Origin: Platycnemis pennipes
Taxonomy: Eukaryota; Arthropoda; Insecta; Odonata; Platycnemididae
NCBI GenBank assembly: GCA_933228895.1
Contig: OW121855.1
Coordinates: 69,898,698 to 69,962,697, forward strand
DNA length: 64,000 bases
Reading direction: 5' to 3'
Positions 20,373 to 30,639 of the stretch are shown here, piece after piece; within the stretch, counting starts at the first letter, position 1, and the number at the start of each line of letters is the position of its first letter. The notes beneath the pieces are model-generated. The model was not told the origin of the DNA. It searched no databases and worked only from the letters and a program-made list of their open reading frames with translations. Both the position numbers and the translations under genes were made by a program.

Positions 20373-23300
20373 TTATGTGGATATTTTCTTTTCAGTGTTT
20401 CTTTCTTGCAATCTGGGTACAATCTGCGGTGTTTTTGAACACAACACAAATTGCTTTTGCTCTTCATCTACCGTCAGTAGTCCATGAAAATGTTGCATTA
20501 ATTTAACCCCCCTTTCAGCACTGTCATTCACAGCTTTCAACTCCATAACTATCCTTTGAGCTTCTAAATATGAAGTGTTGCTCATCCATGTCGAGGGACA
20601 TTCTTGAATAAAACTAATGTCCAACTTCAGGCAAGAGAACAACTCTGCTTTTGGATGACACAAAGTCGTCTATAGTTTTCACTGAAATGAAGATAAGACT
20701 GAATTAGGAGATGTGCAGGATGTCGATCGATACGGGAAATACGGGAGATACAGGAAATATACGGGAAATTAACATTACCTTGGAAAATACGGGAAATATA
20801 CGGGAAATTCGCATAGTGTCCGGGAAATTTCAAGAAATGCTCTGTAATGAACAGATCCAGAAGATCCCCATATTTTCGGTTGGTGGGACCTTAGCAGTGC
20901 GGGAGTCGCAGTGTTTAGCCCATGAAGATTTCGTAACCCACTGAGCGCAAGGTTGTCATTTCAGCGCACGTGAGGCTGACTCGGCAAGTGTGGAAACAGC
21001 ACACACACAACGTCTGTCCCCCTTGTCACAGTAGTAGGTTTCGCGTCGCACGATTTTGTCGAAAAATGCAGCTTGATAATGTGACTTATCCGGTTCGAAA
21101 GTCTAATTTAATATGATAGAAAGTTTAATCACTTTATTTTACCTGTTGTACTATATAATGCATATGGCGAATTATTTTGTAACTATCAGTGTAATTTGGA
21201 CCGGTCTAAAATACACGCTCTTTGGTGGTCCGAAATACACTATGAGGATCAAAATAAAATGAGACTGAATTACACAGAAACATTCTTAGATACATTAAAA
21301 AGAATTATTTGCACTTTTCTACACGAGTTATTATAAGAGTGGAGTAATTTCTGTATTTGAACTAGCAAAAGTAACTTTATACTTCGCTGTCGCCTTAGGA
21401 GTCAGAGCCATTCCAATGGGTGTATTTGTCTAGAGTGTGTCTTCGTTGTTTATGCTTTGTGTGGGGGAAGGGAATTTCACGATTTCGCTCACTTAGCCTT
21501 TATGCCTCAATCACCTGGGCTTGATTGTTGGAATTTGGAGAGAAGACATTCCAAAAATACACCCAAACGTCTACACCCTAAACATGTTGCTACCCTTAAT
21601 GAATACAAAGTATCGGTCCGAATTACACGCCGGTTCAAATTACACGGACTTCTCCTATATGGGAATTTAGCAAATAATCGTCCGGGAAATACGGGAAACA
21701 TACGGGAATTTGAAATTGGGCCGCCGATCGACATCCTGGATGTGTATTAACGAATAAAAACGTAAAGAATGGTAATAAGTATAAAATTAAACTTACCATA
21801 TAATTGTCCATCCAATTCTCCACATAGAGGAATAATCTCTTTTCCGTGTGTAGATTCTCTCTGGCTAAATATGCTACAATTTTGATTTTGATTTGTACGT
21901 CTACTTCATCATTAAAGAGTGATAGGACAGACAACTCTTCTGATAAATACCACATATGGAGACTAAATTTTTTTAGACCTGCTTTTGAAATTGTGGAATC
22001 TATCTTTTCGTATGATTTTAGAACTTTGAAGAAGCGGAGATCTTGATAAGGAGCTTTTACAGCTGCACTGCACTGAAGCCACAGTTTGACATAAATAGTT
22101 ACAATGAATAGAGATACATCTCATAAGGCATTTTTATTTACACTGGATAATTTAAGTTGTGATCTTAGCAGAATCATTTTTAAACAATAAATAGCTCTTG
22201 CCATCCATCGAGCTTGATGCATCGCCCCAGGAGGGCGTATTTTTAGATTTTTTCCAGTCTCCTCCCAAAAACATTAGAGAGAGCTCTATGATTTCACGAT
22301 AATCACCTCTCTGTGTTAGTTTATCTAATTCACTTTCATAAAAGTCTAGCATTTCTTTGATTTCCAATTCACTAAAAACATTTCCACGTTCTCTTTGCCA
22401 CTTTGAAAATTATTGGCATTGACACTTTCCCAGCTTTCCCTAAAATGTTTAAAAAGTGGTATGTCAGGACTGCTTGTTACATCACGTACTTTACATTCAA
22501 ATGCACTTCGTAAAATAAGTTCATATATGTGATGACGGCACGGAAAAAACAACAATTCCGTCCAATTTTTGCTCAAGTAAGACACATGCTCCATTAAAAC
22601 GTCCAGTGTTTGATGCAGTTGTGTCACAGCAGAGAATGTGTACATTATCTTCTATACCCCAATACCATAATGCGTTCCAAACAGCGTTCGCTTGCTCTTT
22701 ACCAGAAGAATGCTGTAATTTTGGAACCCTGATGAGCTGCTCACTGTCCTCAAATGTAACAACAATTGGAAGTCTTTCTTCTTTTGGGTCCCTGACATTA
22801 ATGCAGGCAACAGTTTACCATCCCAATGAACAGTAATAATTGCAGGTATATCATTCTTGAAAGTAGATCTAATTGTTTCAGAGCGTTCTCTTTTCTTCTT
22901 CTGTCTGATTCGATGAATAGAAGATTTATTAATAGAGAGTTCTTCGGTATTATGGCCAAGTGCCTCTGCTGTCACCTGAAGGATGTATACAGAATCTCTT
23001 ACACTCAGCTGGCATCTATTCAAGGCAGCCACTAATTTAGGAGTGATAAAATCTTTCGCACCACGCCTTGTAGCATTCTGCATTGATGTAATCTCAGATG
23101 TCGCTCCTAAAAATTTACCAACGCTGATTTCACCTGAACTTGGATGTGCGTTATCTGAATCTTCAGATGATGAAGAAGGAGGTACAGCAGAAGATGTTAA
23201 CTCTGCACACAGTTGTTTCTCTTTCCTTTTCTCCTCTTCTAATTTTCTTCGCCTCGCCCTTTCTTCTTTATCCGCGAGCTTTTGGTCTACTCCTGCAAGG

Positions 23301-23420
23301 TAGCCTTTACATCCTGGATCTCGCTGCCGAAGTAAAAAACATCCTGTCTTCTTCCAACTTGATCATTTAAAGAGCATTGGCATGTGCAATATCAAATAAA
23401 TTTTCCAAATTATTTGTAAA
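20373..23420 (-). pseudogene. hAT-like transposase of element A (interrupted)
   Basis: Minus-strand pieces in order: a lysine/glutamate-rich N-terminal part (about 23345-23210, with GYLAGVDQKLADKEERARRR); 23083-22652 with AALNRCQLSVRDSVYILQVT and TVHWDGKLLPALM; 22645-22346 with FFPCRHHIYELILRSAFECK; 22367-22152 with IELSLMFLGGDWKKSKN; 21955-21790 with MWYLSEELSVLSLFNDEVDV; and, after the inserted MITE, 20663-20373 with ELKAVNDSAERGVKLMQHFH. I know this series as a family of transposase-like proteins common in arthropod and cnidarian genomes. Placement in hAT rests on the element's termini and target duplication. Multiple frameshifts and one insertion have broken the gene. Confidence 0.65.
20716..21738. 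mobile_element. 1023-bp non-autonomous TIR element in transposase
   Basis: The termini are CAGGATGTCGATCG and CGATCGACATCCTG (14-bp inverted repeat). The flanks are GATGTG on both sides (20710-20715 and 21739-21744), a likely 6-bp target duplication, or a mutated 8-bp one. Inside both ends the motif acgggaaat is repeated many times (20734-20830 and 21682-21713). No transposase is encoded. The insertion splits the C-terminal part of the hAT A transposase, so it came later. Confidence 0.7.
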
Positions 23421-23669
23421 CCCCTCTTCATATCAAGTTAAAGTAGAAGGTTGGCGTGTAAGAATCACCCCGCGCGCTCTTCCCCATGTAAAACTCTGTA
23501 GTATTGTTGACGCGATGTTCTTCAGTTCACGCTCAAGTTGGCACGGGTTAGAATGCTCCGATCTCAACAAAATTTTGTAAATGCATGTTTTAGAGTCATT
23601 CAAACAAAATTGGAGGGTGAGCATTCAAAAATTTCGAAGTCGAAAAATAAGGGACACCCTAACGAGCAT

Positions 23670-23723
23670 GCAATACTTTTTAAAAAAAAATACTATTTGC
23701 AATTAATGTTCAAAAGCATGCCT
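23670..23723. other. Harbinger-like remnant between two hAT insertions
   Basis: These 54 bases lie between the target duplications of hAT A and hAT B. They should be internal sequence of the surrounding Harbinger-like element. Confidence 0.5.
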
Positions 23724-23731
23724 ATAAGTAT

Positions 23732-26162
23732 TAGGGTGGTTAGAAAGAAATGATTTTTCTACTTGGAAATCGCATTAGTACTCAAAAGTTGCAGTTTGGT
23801 ATCCTAAATATAGAAAAAATAATTAAAAAGTAAACATCTTCAGTTTGCGCAATTGCCTTAAAGTTTGAAAAAAATTGTCAAAAACTGAAATTTTGGATAA
23901 ATAATATTTTTTGTTTTTCTTTTACCCAACAGTCATAAAATGGCAGTTTATACCATGGATTTTTCCCCAAAAAAATTTATAACTCTTACATACCACCTTT
24001 AGTTCTCGCATACACCCTCAAGTTGGTTGTTGTTGGCACCCAAAGAATGGCACCTCACCATTTCAGATTTCAATGAAATTCGGCTCTTGAGTAGTGCCTA
24101 CCTTTGTGACCCATTATCTGTTGACTAAATTCACAGAAAAAATTTTGCCCCTGAGTTATAGTCAATTGTACATCACTTGGACGCTTGAAAAACTTCATTT
24201 TACGCTCTATTTGTACAAGCTCCAGCAAACTTATTTTACTTAGCACAAATATAAAATAGGTATCAATGGAAAGGAAAAAGGCTATACTTGATACTTTTGA
24301 TTCTGAACATCGACTTTGTGCAAGTTTTAAAGCGTCTTCAACTGCTCTAAGTCCAAGTTCAAAATGTCATTTTTTTGTAACTGTGGGCAATAAATAAACC
24401 CAGATGGACTTCATGTAACATGCTAATTTTCCTCGTGTTAATACTCTCATGTGTGTAGTGTATGATTAAGGAGTAATATGTAGATTTTAACTTATCTTCT
24501 CGGAGGAAATATCCCAAGAACCTTAAAAATTTGGCAAAAAAGTGTTTTTTGGAGTTAAAAAAATCCATGTGGCACAGGTTTTAAAAATCTGGTGAGTACT
24601 GATTTAGCAAGTCCTAAAGGTGTTCTTTCAAGAAAAAAAAAGAATTGAGTTGTGTTTTCAGGGGTTGGATGGTCTCACCATACATGGATTGTCATCTGAA
24701 CGACTTTGAACATGTGAACAGGTCCATACTTCACCTAGTAATGTCTTTTAATTTCAAACCATACGTGGGCATATATCTTAATTATGTAGGTGACCAGATT
24801 CTTAAATTCATCAGAAGATTTCATTTAGGAAGTGTAGAGTCTTAAGATCCTATTTACACATGTCAACCTCCTACAATGACTGAGTGGACCTGGATCTTTC
24901 ACTCTGAGATCTCGCACACACTTTCCTATGTAGACTGCTCGATAAATATCAAGTAAGTATTTTTGGTCCTTGCTTAGGTCAGTTTTTGTCACCTTGATGC
25001 CTTCATTATTAATCATTTCAAAATTAGCATCACAGCCTGGCAACTGTTTGCCAATTTTTCCTGAAAATTTGTGGGTCCTTTGGTCTCACCATCGACGCTT
25101 TCAAACAAATATCTGAACTTAAGTTCGTTAAAATGTAGCAAGCATAAAGACCATTGCGAAGGATGGCCAAATTCAACCTCAAGATTACGTGTAACACCTT
25201 TTTTCCATCTGATGTTTGCCACTGTTCCATCACAACCAATTGCAACAAGCTGAACACAGTCAAAGTTTTTACTTTCTAAATTGCACCAAATCTTCTATTT
25301 CGCTTCCAGTGCCACTTTGCAATGTCAAATGTCCCATATAATTTTCCGCCACTCTTGAACCAAACTGGTATGCTCCTCTTTCTTCAATATTTGATACATT
25401 TTTTACCATTTTCTTCTTGATATTGTATTTTCTTTTCGCCCGTCGAAATATACTTCATAAATCTTTGTATTTGGATTTTCCGTTGGTAAATTGTCTTCAT
25501 TCTGCTTTTCTCGTCTTACCTTGATGAATCTCCTTCATTTATCATGCCAATTCTATGTAAAACACAGGAAGCAATAGCAGCTGGGGATCTATCAGATATG
25601 TATCTATCACTTTTTAATGCAATTGCAGCAAGTTTAATGCGCTTCTGATGTTGACAGTGAAATGTTACAATTTGATGTGACTCTAAATTTGGGTGTTTTG
25701 GGCAGTATTTATTAGAGTATCTCATTCACTAGCTTTCACATCAGGTACAACAAACTTGTTTTTCATATGAATCTGTTTTCTTTCATCTCTTTTTATTATC
25801 CTATTAGTCTCTACTCTTTCTAAGGTACCAATATATTTCAACTGACTCTTTCGCCAGTCGTACATGAACTCTCTCTCAATAATAGGGATCTTTCCTTCAT
25901 CATTTTTTAGGGTTAAACCATGCTATATACTACCAATTTATTGCTGTTGCGTAAAAAATAACAAACAATCACAATAGGTAATATTATTTTTCCAACATTT
26001 TAGTTTTTGACAAGTTTTTCCAACCTTTAAGCTACATGCGTGAACTGTAGATTTCAACTTAGAATTTTATTATTACTTTTCCTCTATTTAGGATGCCAAA
26101 CTGCTACTTTCCAGTGCTAATGCAATACCAAAATAAAAAAATCGATTTTCTCAAATACCCTA
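23732..26162 (-). mobile_element. hAT-like transposon B with 8-bp target duplication
   Basis: The termini are TAGGGTGGTTAG on the left and, on the minus strand, TAGGGTATTTGAG on the right. ATAAGTAT flanks both sides (23724-23731 and 26163-26170). The inverted similarity continues patchily inward, for example gcagtttggtatcctaaata near 23790 and its partner near 26095. The 2431-bp unit carries minus-strand transposase fragments. It inserted only about 60 bp from hAT A in the same host element. Confidence 0.8.
24825..25735 (-). pseudogene. Decayed transposase-like gene of hAT element B
   Basis: Minus-strand pieces: 25725-25516 with SDRYISDRSPAAIASCVLHR; 25263-25030 and 25222-25013 in different frames, giving NIRWKKGVTRNLEVEFGHPS, LYACYI/LLHFNELKFRYLFE and DGETKGPTNFQEKL; then 25043-24825 with DLSKDQKYLLDIYRAVYIG, PGPLSHCRRLTCVNRILRLY. 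The order matches a widespread arthropod transposase-like family that I remember as hypothetical proteins. At least two frameshifts and several stops are present. Placement in hAT rests mainly on the element ends. Confidence 0.6.
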
Positions 26163-26412
26163 ATAAGTATATGACGTTGTAATTTTAATTGATGTTCAGA
26201 TTGGGTAACGGATACATCTTAACTGCTTCAATGAACTCCTCTATCCACATTTCTCACAGCAACTTTGCTCTAGACTTGAGTCGCAGGACTTGGGAAACGT
26301 TTCATGCAGTGAACTGGATTTTATTTGCAGCGGTACCATGTTCCACCTGGCAGGATTAGCGTTGATTTGCGTGTAGTGGTATGCCGCCATGTTATTTTGT
26401 CCCACGTGAATT

Positions 26413-26709
26413 TTGCTCCCGCATCCTGCGCCGGTGATTGCAGACCTTTATTCTTGTGACAAAGAATTATGGTTGAAGAAATCAATTATATGGGGACATC
26501 AATTTAAAGATAGTGATTTTCCACCGTTTCCTCTCATTAAAGGCTCAGTCAACCAGAATGCAGGATGCCTGCATGGGCAGGGCAACTTCAGTCTGTGGAT
26601 GTTAAACAGCATGTGGGCAGGTGAAGGGGGTCCATTTTGGCTCGAGGGTTACTTGGGCAATACTTATGTAGTTGATACATTTCACCTTGCAAAGTTATGG
26701 AAGTGCTAG
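26413..26709 (+). pseudogene. Coding-like segment shared by both arms
   Basis: The plus-strand frame includes SDFPPFPLIKGSVNQNAG, SLWMLNSMWAGEGGPFWLEG and YLGNTYVVDTF, then a stop at 26709. The first residues, before about 26448, come from the Harbinger-like end, so the listed ATG is accidental. The right-arm partner, on the minus strand at about 39800-39510, reads SDIPLFPLIKGSFKQNA, a stop, then SLWMSNSMWDSEGVPFWLKG and YLGNTYVVDVF. Conservation at amino-acid level around the same stop suggests a former exon or an unknown repeat-encoded protein. I do not recognise it. Confidence 0.35.
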
Positions 26710-27626
26710 CAGTGCCCATGGGGAGCAACCTGCTGCCTGTTTGACCAAGCCTTAATGCTCAAAAACATTTTATAAGATCCAAAAAATTCAGTAATTCTGC
26801 AGATAAATAATTGGTAAACTTATTCAACTGATTGTTTTTATCATTGCTAATTATGCAATAACCTTGTGTTATCAATTTCTCCTAATATAATTGAGGGCTG
26901 GATTTATTTTTTAGATCCTTATGCATATTGTAATAGATTGAGCCCCTTATCAACATTTGACAGTTTCTGTAAAAAGTCAGGATTGTAATACTTATATCAA
27001 AAGCCTGTGATGCACACTTGTATCAAATTCTTTTCTAAGAACAAGAAGCTTTCGGTTAGTTCTGGATTTCTTAGTCTACTCGTATGTAATGTTGATTTTG
27101 TGCTTTTTTTCACCTTCCTCTATTCCTCCTTTACATTCAATCAGTCAGCACTTGATGAAATCATGTAATTTTGGTCACAAATGAGTCCCCTTGTATGTAA
27201 TGTTAAAATTGTGCTTTTTTCACCTTCCTCTATTCCTCCTTTACATTCAATCAGTCAGCACCTGATGAAATCATGTAATTTTGGTCACAAATAAGTCCCC
27301 TTGTATGTAATGTTAAAATTGTGCTTTTTTCACCTTCCTCTATTCCTCCTTTACATTCAATCAGTCAGCACTTGATGAAATCATGTAATTTTGGTCACAA
27401 ATCTTCTTTTGTCAATGATAGGGCTTTTGCTCTTAAAATACCTAATTTATTCCTGAATCCTCTGATTTACTCACAAATTATCTTTTGTTTCATCATTACC
27501 ACTTGAATTAAGAATGAGTTAATCCTTCTTCCAACATGACTGAACCCCCTCCTGTCAATGTAACAGTACATGGTAAATACCATCCTACCTATTGTCCCTT
27601 AAGAGTTGCATAATAAAGTATGCATA
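26448..27626. repeat. Left arm of inverted duplication, innermost block
   Basis: It matches the reverse complement of 38540-39780. The match ends sharply near 27626, after gcataataaagtatgcatat. The left copy has three units of a 110-bp repeat where the right has one. The right copy has about 280 extra bases (39229-39510). Confidence 0.8.
27083..27403. repeat. Three tandem copies of a 110-bp unit
   Basis: Units start at about 27083, 27194 and 27304 and share tatgtaatgtt, ttcaccttcctctattcctc and gatgaaatcatgtaatttt. The second and third are nearly identical. The right arm has a single unit (about 38755-38860), so the expansion is specific to the left arm. Confidence 0.85.
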
Positions 27627-27649
27627 TTGATTGTCCTCAAGTATGTTCG

Positions 27650-29152
27650 ACGATTGTCTTCATCATGTCTCATGATGTGGCCGAGTAAGTTGTTCCGTCT
27701 TCTTCTCAGGGTATTCAGAAGACTTCTCTTCTCCCACTCTTCTTAGGACTATCTCATTACGTACTCGGTCGATCCATTTAATCTTCATCATTCTTCTGTA
27801 TCACCACATTTCAAATGCTTCCTCCCTTTTCTTTTCCGCTGCTGTCATTGTCCATGCCTCACTGCCATGGAGAAACATTATCCAGATGTACGTTCTGATG
27901 AATTGTTTCCTTACTTCTACGCTTGTATTTCCAGCAGTAACTACATTCTTCTTTTGATAGAATGCCCTCTTTGCTCGGGCTATTCTTGCTTCGTCCATCG
28001 TTGGTTACTCGGCTTCCAAGGTAACAACTCTTTCACTTCTTCCAGTTTTTCTTTTCGTAGTTTGACATTGGTGCTTGCTGCACACCAATATCTTAATTTT
28101 CTTGTTATTGATCTTCTGATGATATCTGGCCATTGTCCTTATTATTGTCCATGGTCATTAGTGTCTTATTCAGCTCCTTCACTGTCTCTGCTATGAGTGC
28201 TATGTCATCAGTGAATCATAGCAATTTGCTAATTTTTTCACTCCAGAAGACTTCTCCTTGATTTCATTGATGACTTTCTCGATATAAACATTAAAAATTA
28301 CAGAAGAGTGCACAGCCTTGTCTCACTCCTTTCTTTATTCTTGCTTCTTCACAGCTGGGTCCAGATTTAATCACAGCTACTTGGTTTTTAGACAGACTGT
28401 GGATACTTGATTTGGTCATTCTAGGACACTCCAATTCCTTTCAAAATTCCAAGCATTAAATTCCAATCTATGTTGACAAAATCCTTCTCTAATAGAAGCC
28501 TAAGTTACAATATTGCTTCTCTTGTACCCTTACTTTTCCTGTATCCGAATGATCTTCATCCAGGAACTCCTCTGCATTTCGTTCTATTCTTCTGTAGATG
28601 ATCCTTGTCAATATTTTCGATGCATGTATGGTCAGGCTTAGGGTCCTAAAATATTCGTATTTCTCCACTCTCTTCTATTTAGGAATGGGAATTATGTTTT
28701 TCTCGAAGTCCCTGGGTGTTTCTCCTGTTATGTACATGTCGCTGATGGTTATGTAGAGATGGGTTGATGTCCTCTCTCCTGCATGTTTTATTATTTGCAT
28801 GGGGATTTCATCAATTCCAGAGGCCTTATTCATCCAGAGGTCCCTTAGTGCTGCGTCAAATTCAGATCTTAATATTGATGCTCCCATTTCATCTTTTTCG
28901 ACTTCGATTCCCTCTTCAATCACTTTTGTGCTGAAATAGTTTCCATTATATAACTCTTCCAGATATTCTTTCCATCTCTTCTCTTTGTCTTCATTTTCAA
29001 TCAAAAGTTCTCCATTCTTGTCCCTTATGGCATTGCATCTTGCGCTCCGTTCCTTGAAGTGGTTCCTCACTATCCTATATGCAGTGTCCACCTTTCCAAG
29101 TGCTAGGTTGCTTTGTACATCTTCGCATAGATTTTTCATCCTCATTTATCTA
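27650..29152 (-). pseudogene. RTE-like LINE reverse transcriptase relic
   Basis: On the minus strand the frame at 29145-28675 (156 codons) is the linker and fingers region: RSARCNAIRDKNGELLIENE, RWKEYLEELYNG, SEFDAALRDLWMNKASGIDE, ETPRDFEKNIIPIPK. Further on, in broken frames, are GVRQGCAL (motif B, near 28320) and FTDDIALIAETV (motif C, near 28215). The frame at 27998-27801 has the C-terminal signature TYIWIMFLHGSEAWTMTAAE. The 3' end is not reached, as the sequence breaks off near 27650. It lies at the inner edge of the left arm and has no right-arm partner. Confidence 0.75.
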
Positions 29153-29249
29153 GCTTGTGGACACGTGAGTTGGTAGTGAGCTACGCTGTGTCGAGTATTA
29201 CTCTACACCCCAGTGGAAAAGGTTAAAGATGTTCAACTGTAGTATTGTG

Positions 29250-30100
29250 TGTTTATCACTTTGAAACCCAAACTGGTTTTCTCACCTATTAATCTCCCAT
29301 TTCTAGTTCTCTCACTAGTGAGAAAATATATAATATTCTGGTCAAAAGCCCTCTGTGCATTATTGATAGAGCAATTCTTAAAATATATTTACTTGTAACC
29401 CTCAAGATTTGTGATTATGGTCAACTTCCAATGCTACTTAAGTCTTTTGGTTCATTCAAATTCTTTGTAGGTTTTCCTTTCCCATATCCAAGCAAGAAAA
29501 TCAATGTTTATCTATATCTACCCACATTTTTAACCCAAAACCCTTTTTCTTTCTGATTTTACTTAAAGGTGGATGTGACTTTTTGCAGTATATTCATTCT
29601 TTCTTTCTAATCTTACATTCAACAACTATTGTCACGAAGTGCACAGTTTACTACAATCCTTGTCTTCGCTTTTTTATTCAAATTTTCTGTAGTATAATAA
29701 CTGCCCTTGCAATTCATTTAATCAATCCACATAGATATTGTCCGATATCCCAGTACCCATTAGCATTTGCTAATTATTCTTTTAGCCTGAAATCTCTTAC
29801 TCTGCTGCCATTTATCACATCCATCAATGCTCTGATACTTGAATCAGTCATATCGAAATAGTATCTAGTTTCAAGATTTATATACTCGATTAGTTCATGT
29901 TAGCAGTCTTTTCACCTGTTGTAATTTTTGGCTAAACATTTCTTTTTTCATCAGTTATTGTCATATCTCATAAATTTAGTCTAATACTCCGCACATAGCA
30001 TCTCAGACAAATTCACTGTGTTAATAATTGCCACTTATTTTCTAAATCTGGTTCATCATCAGGAAAAGTAATAATTCTTCCTTTTATGCATTGTATACTC
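29250..30100. repeat. Repeat with inverted partner at 45380-46220
   Basis: Two conserved anchors are the stretch 29285-29425 against 46080-46215 and the stretch 30035-30095 against 45385-45445, both in reverse complement. Relative to the main palindrome this pair is out of order. No coding signal. Confidence 0.7.
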
Positions 30101-30639
30101 CTTTATTTGTACATGAATTTACATTGATAGTATAATAGACTCAAGAGTAATATAGAGGCACATTTCTCTAATAAGCTTTTTTTAAACAATTTTTACATCT
30201 AAACATCAATAAGATAAGGATATATTTAGTATTCATTCCTCGCCGTTATCCTTCACTAATTTTGTTTCAGTATATTTCTGCTTTCAGTATATTTCAGTAT
30301 ATTTCCAAATACTTCCCCTTAAAAAATTAAGAAATAAGGCTTTAGTCAATAAATTATAAAATAATTTGATCATGTACTTAATTTTCAGGTATCCCTTTTC
30401 CTTGCCCCCCTTTCCCAATTTACCCTGCCCCCCTCCATTGCTCTCACAATCTCTTTTCCAAACTCTTACCCTTACTCTCGCTATCCCCTCCGCCCACCTT
30501 TCTTGCCATGCTCAGACCATAGTTTCCCTTTGTGTCATCCTGTCTCTCCGTCCACTACCAGGCTTTGCTTGGAAGTTGGCGGGGATGGAAGGGGATTGAT
30601 GCGAGGGGACACGCCTTCGAGATGGGGGAAAGGGAAAGG

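Larger units (their letters stand above)
17938..23661 (-). mobile_element. hAT-like transposon A with 8-bp target duplication
   Basis: Both ends read TAGGGTGTCCCTTATTTT (18 bases, inverted) and are flanked by ACGAGCAT at 17930-17937 and 23662-23669. An 8-bp duplication and a TAGGG terminus are hallmarks of hAT elements. The 5724-bp unit contains a decayed transposase on the minus strand (23420-20373), a plus-strand LINE (about 18045-20160) and a 1023-bp non-autonomous element (20716-21738). Without these two it would be about 2.6 kb, a normal size for a hAT. Confidence 0.85.
17678..26447. mobile_element. Harbinger-like element hosting the nest
   Basis: The left end is AGGTCTGCACACACCAGCGC and the right end, on the minus strand, is AGGTCTGCAATCACCGGCGC. 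TTA lies outside each end (17674-17676 and 26448-26450), with one extra A on the left. A 3-bp TWA duplication is typical of PIF/Harbinger. The right arm keeps the uninterrupted site near 39775-39800 (agatttattcttg on the minus strand). With the two hAT insertions removed, only about 600 bases remain, so it is non-autonomous or decayed. A short frame near 17870-17930 (EALLLLAWAEDKDRERY) resembles an acidic N-terminal stretch. Confidence 0.6.

Noticed and set aside
27083..27403. Considered as a CRISPR-like array
   Set aside because: Three adjacent 110-bp units without spacers in a eukaryotic context are a plain tandem repeat.
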